Assembly (NCBI RefSeq): GCF_010728725.1
Contig: NZ_AP022606.1
Coordinates: forward strand, 124,001 to 188,000
Length of the DNA: 64,000 nt
From: Mycobacterium branderi
Lineage (GTDB): Bacteria > Actinomycetota > Actinomycetes > Mycobacteriales > Mycobacteriaceae
Direction: 5' to 3'
The position numbers and the translations under genes are program-made. Below are positions 62,348-64,000 of this stretch, one piece after another. The notes under the pieces were generated by a model that was given only the letters and a program-made list of their open reading frames with translations, was not told the origin of the DNA and did no database searches. Position 1 is the first letter of the stretch. Each line of letters begins with the position of its first letter.

Positions 62348-62363
62348 GTGCCCAGCCTACCTG

Positions 62364-62378
62364 CTAGATCAATCTGTT
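62364..62378. promoter_or_regulatory. Family-B operator, site 3 (TetR autoregulation)
   Basis: CTAGATCAATCTGTT keeps the CTAGATCAATCT part of site 2 with changes at the end. It is 17 bp before the TetR ATG in the 84-bp gap after the membrane protein gene. Confidence 0.55.
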
Positions 62379-62431
62379 GCCTTGTGACCTTCGCCCGCTA
62401 GCTTGCCGCGTTGCCTGAAAATCCCGTGCAT

Positions 62432-63199
62432 TCATAGGCCCGCCGGAATCTTCGCCGTCAATCGGCCCGACTTCAAGTCCTGTTCGTCTCTCGAAATCGC
62501 TTTCAGGACGCAGTACGCCATCAATGTTGTCCACACCCCGTGGAACGTTGCCACCACTACGCACGTGACAAACCCGTCCCATGCAACCGGTCCGACCAAG
62601 CCAAAAGAGAAGGTCTGGAGGCTGTTGGGCAAGATTGTCACCACTTGCGCCAAGGTGATCCACGCGAGCCAACGTGGGAAAAGTGCCGGAGTGTGCCTGT
62701 CTTGAAAGATGGCTATCGCGATGGCGATCAGCCACAGAATATACGGCGGCCAGGTGTAGTAGTAGAAAAACCAGGCGAGGTCGTTGAGAGTCAACGTGAT
62801 CTCAGGGGCGATCTTGCCGGCACGAAAAGCGGCCACCGCGTACATAATTGACATGATCTCCACGACCATCGTGTTGATGGCCACGAGGACGAGTGTGGCA
62901 AACGTCAGGACCGGATATCGGGCGGACTCCATCCGCCAGACCCACAATGAAATGACAGCCTGCCACCACCCCCAGACAGCAAAAGCGATCATCATCAACA
63001 GGCAGCCGAGCTGAATCCTATCCGCGTTCTGGCTATAGATTTCGACGATGCGATTCGCGCTCCAGGTCGCATTGTGCGCCGGAAATACTCGGGCGAGAAC
63101 CAGACCGGCGAACATCACCGGCACAGCCGCGATGCCACTGAATACGAAGCAGCGTTGAGTCCTGCCGTTGAGCCCATGGGGCTCCGCAACGTGACTCAT
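62432..63199 (-). CDS. Integral membrane protein, function unknown
   Basis: A 255-aa protein with six or seven hydrophobic segments, for example CFVFSGIAAVPVMFAGLVLA, LGCLLMMIAFAVWGWWQAVI, VLTFATLVLVAINTMVVEIM, LAWFFYYYTWPPYILWLIAI and TCVVVATFHGVWTTLMAYCV. Trp and Tyr are abundant at the ends of helices. No transporter motif recognised. It is divergent from the NIPSNAP gene, and the shared 126-bp promoter has a family-B site. It could take up or sense the substrate of the pathway (inference). Confidence 0.8.
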   Translation of the reverse strand: MSHVAEPHGLNGRTQRCFVFSGIAAVPVMFAGLVLARVFPAHNATWSANRIVEIYSQNADRIQLGCLLMMIAFAVWGWWQAVISLWVWRMESARYPVLTFATLVLVAINTMVVEIMSIMYAVAAFRAGKIAPEITLTLNDLAWFFYYYTWPPYILWLIAIAIAIFQDRHTPALFPRWLAWITLAQVVTILPNSLQTFSFGLVGPVAWDGFVTCVVVATFHGVWTTLMAYCVLKAISRDEQDLKSGRLTAKIPAGL

Positions 63200-63311
63200 C
63201 CGACGCTCTCCCCTTCCGGTTGCAACTCATACGGAGCTGACCCGCGGCCCGCGGAGCAAGGCGGCCCCGTCGCCGCCAGCCGGTTCCCCGTTGGCCGCCG
63301 CATCCCGACAT

Positions 63312-63326
63312 GATAGATTGATCTAA
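63312..63326. promoter_or_regulatory. Family-B operator, site 4, abutting a start codon
   Basis: GATAGATTGATCTAA, one mismatch to consensus; its last A is the first base of the NIPSNAP ATG. The TAGATT within it is also a good -10 hexamer 6 bp before the ATG, which suggests a leaderless promoter blocked by the bound repressor. No Shine-Dalgarno is seen. Confidence 0.6.
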
Positions 63327-63664
63327 TGACTTCAGATAACCGCATCTTCGAACTTCGTACATACGAGGCAGTGCCGGGCAAAATCGACGCGCTCGTGAGT
63401 CGCATCGGGGATCACGCCGCGCCGCTGTTCGAAAAGCACGGTATGACCAACATCGGCTTCTGGGTGCAGACCGACGACGACGGCAAGCCCACCGACACCC
63501 TCATCTACGTCGTGGCGCATGCCAGCCGGGAGGCCGCCAAAAAATCCTGGGAGGCCTTTTGGGCGGATCCCGAGTGGACTGCCGCGCGGTTTAACGGCGA
63601 GCAGGTCACGGCCAGCGCTACGTCCGTGTTCATCGAACCCACGGAATTCTCGAAACTGCGCTGA
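63326..63664 (+). CDS. NIPSNAP family protein
   Basis: A 112-aa ferredoxin-like-fold (dimeric alpha/beta barrel) protein: RIFELRTYEAVPGKIDALVS, HGMTNIGFWVQTDDDG, TLIYVVAHASREAAKKSWEA, FWADPEWTAA. Found often in catabolic clusters next to oxidoreductases; the exact reaction is unknown. No ribosome binding site precedes the ATG, fitting a leaderless message. A 75-bp gap separates it from the SDR gene downstream. Confidence 0.88.
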   Translation: MTSDNRIFELRTYEAVPGKIDALVSRIGDHAAPLFEKHGMTNIGFWVQTDDDGKPTDTLIYVVAHASREAAKKSWEAFWADPEWTAARFNGEQVTASATSVFIEPTEFSKLR

Positions 63665-63739
63665 TGTGTGCGTGAAAGCTCCACCACCGCTGGGGGTTTC
63701 GCACTCCCCGTCTGACTGGCGACGAACCGGAGATTTGCC

Positions 63740-64000
63740 ATGACCTCACTCTTCGATCTGACCGGACACGTCGCGCTAATCACTGGGGGTAACTCCGGGA
63801 TCGGACTCGGCATGGCGCACGGACTCGCCCAAAGCGGCGCTGACGTTTGCATCTGGGGCACCAACGCCGACCGCAACGAGGCCGCTTCGCAGGAGCTCGC
63901 GACGCACGGCACACGGGTTCGGGCGATCCGGTGCGACGTGGGCGACGAGGACGCCGTGACTGCCAGCTTCGCCGAAACACTCGATTACTTCGGGAAGGTC
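63740..64000 (+). CDS. Short-chain dehydrogenase/reductase (3' truncated by window edge)
   Basis: The first 87 codons of an SDR from ATG 63740: MTSLFDLTGHVALITGGNSG continues IGLGMAHGLAQSGADVCIWG, giving the Rossmann motif TGGNSGIG. The later acidic pair in RCDVGDEDAV is the usual nucleotide-binding contact. The active site lies beyond the window. It follows the NIPSNAP gene and is probably in the same operon under the family-B operator. Confidence 0.85.
   Translation, partial: MTSLFDLTGHVALITGGNSGIGLGMAHGLAQSGADVCIWGTNADRNEAASQELATHGTRVRAIRCDVGDEDAVTASFAETLDYFGKV

Overview
The window is high-GC actinobacterial DNA and almost certainly comes from a non-tuberculous Mycobacterium. Three things point there. 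The gene order of the left half follows, from memory, the M. tuberculosis nuo-to-Rv3171c stretch. A MIRU-type repeat sits between nuoF and nuoG. Mycobacterium-typical families are abundant: a LipF-like esterase, a cutinase, crotonases, F420/LLM enzymes, Amidohydro_2 proteins and many TetR regulators. No rRNA, tRNA, CRISPR array, transposase or phage structural gene was recognised.

Layout. (1) 3-12790 (+): the 3' two thirds of the complex I operon, nuoE (truncated by the window edge) to nuoN, mostly with 4-bp start/stop overlaps, followed by a translationally coupled crotonase. (2) 12840-17619 (-): a tightly coupled TetR / DUF4129-like / unknown / MoxR ATPase / DUF58 / membrane protein operon. 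(3) 17698-23537 (+): three tandem paralogous ABC1/UbiB-type atypical kinases running into a cytochrome P450 and a START-like protein, divergent from the TetR gene across a strong palindromic operator. (4) 23542-29053: PhzF-like, SRPBCC and FMN-barrel genes divergent from a MocR-type regulator, then a small membrane protein, a VOC protein, an SDR gene broken by an in-frame TAG, and a TetR gene. (5) 29091-38599: homologues of Rv3168, Rv3169, aofH and hpx, then an EthA-like monooxygenase, a 55-bp x 3 palindromic tandem repeat, a quinone oxidoreductase, a cutinase and an amidase. (6) 38669-43307: a TetR gene divergent from a run of very small unassigned genes, then a LipF-like esterase, a transglycosylase-like secreted protein and another small gene. 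(7) 43304-64000: a catabolic accessory region with duplicated amidohydrolases, two LLM enzymes, a Rieske oxygenase with reductase and ferredoxin, and a coupled operon of amidohydrolase, LLM, ThDP enzyme, acyl-CoA synthetase, aldehyde dehydrogenase and crotonase.

Regulation. The accessory half contains two repeated operator families that can be read by eye. One is CTGACAT-N6-ATGTCAG: perfect copies lie before both duplicated amidohydrolases, degenerate copies before a TetR gene and between an LLM gene and the Rieske gene. The other is GATAGATTGATCTAG: four copies lie within 3 kb around a second TetR gene, one of them abutting the ATG of a probably leaderless NIPSNAP gene. They suggest two local TetR regulons that divide the catabolic region.

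Reading of the catabolic half (inference): the Rieske system hydroxylates a ring or similar substrate. The ThDP enzyme (2-oxo acid decarboxylase or lyase), aldehyde dehydrogenase, CoA ligase and crotonase would then turn a 2-oxo acid into an acyl-CoA. Amidohydro_2 and F420/flavin LLM enzymes act at steps that cannot be assigned from sequence.
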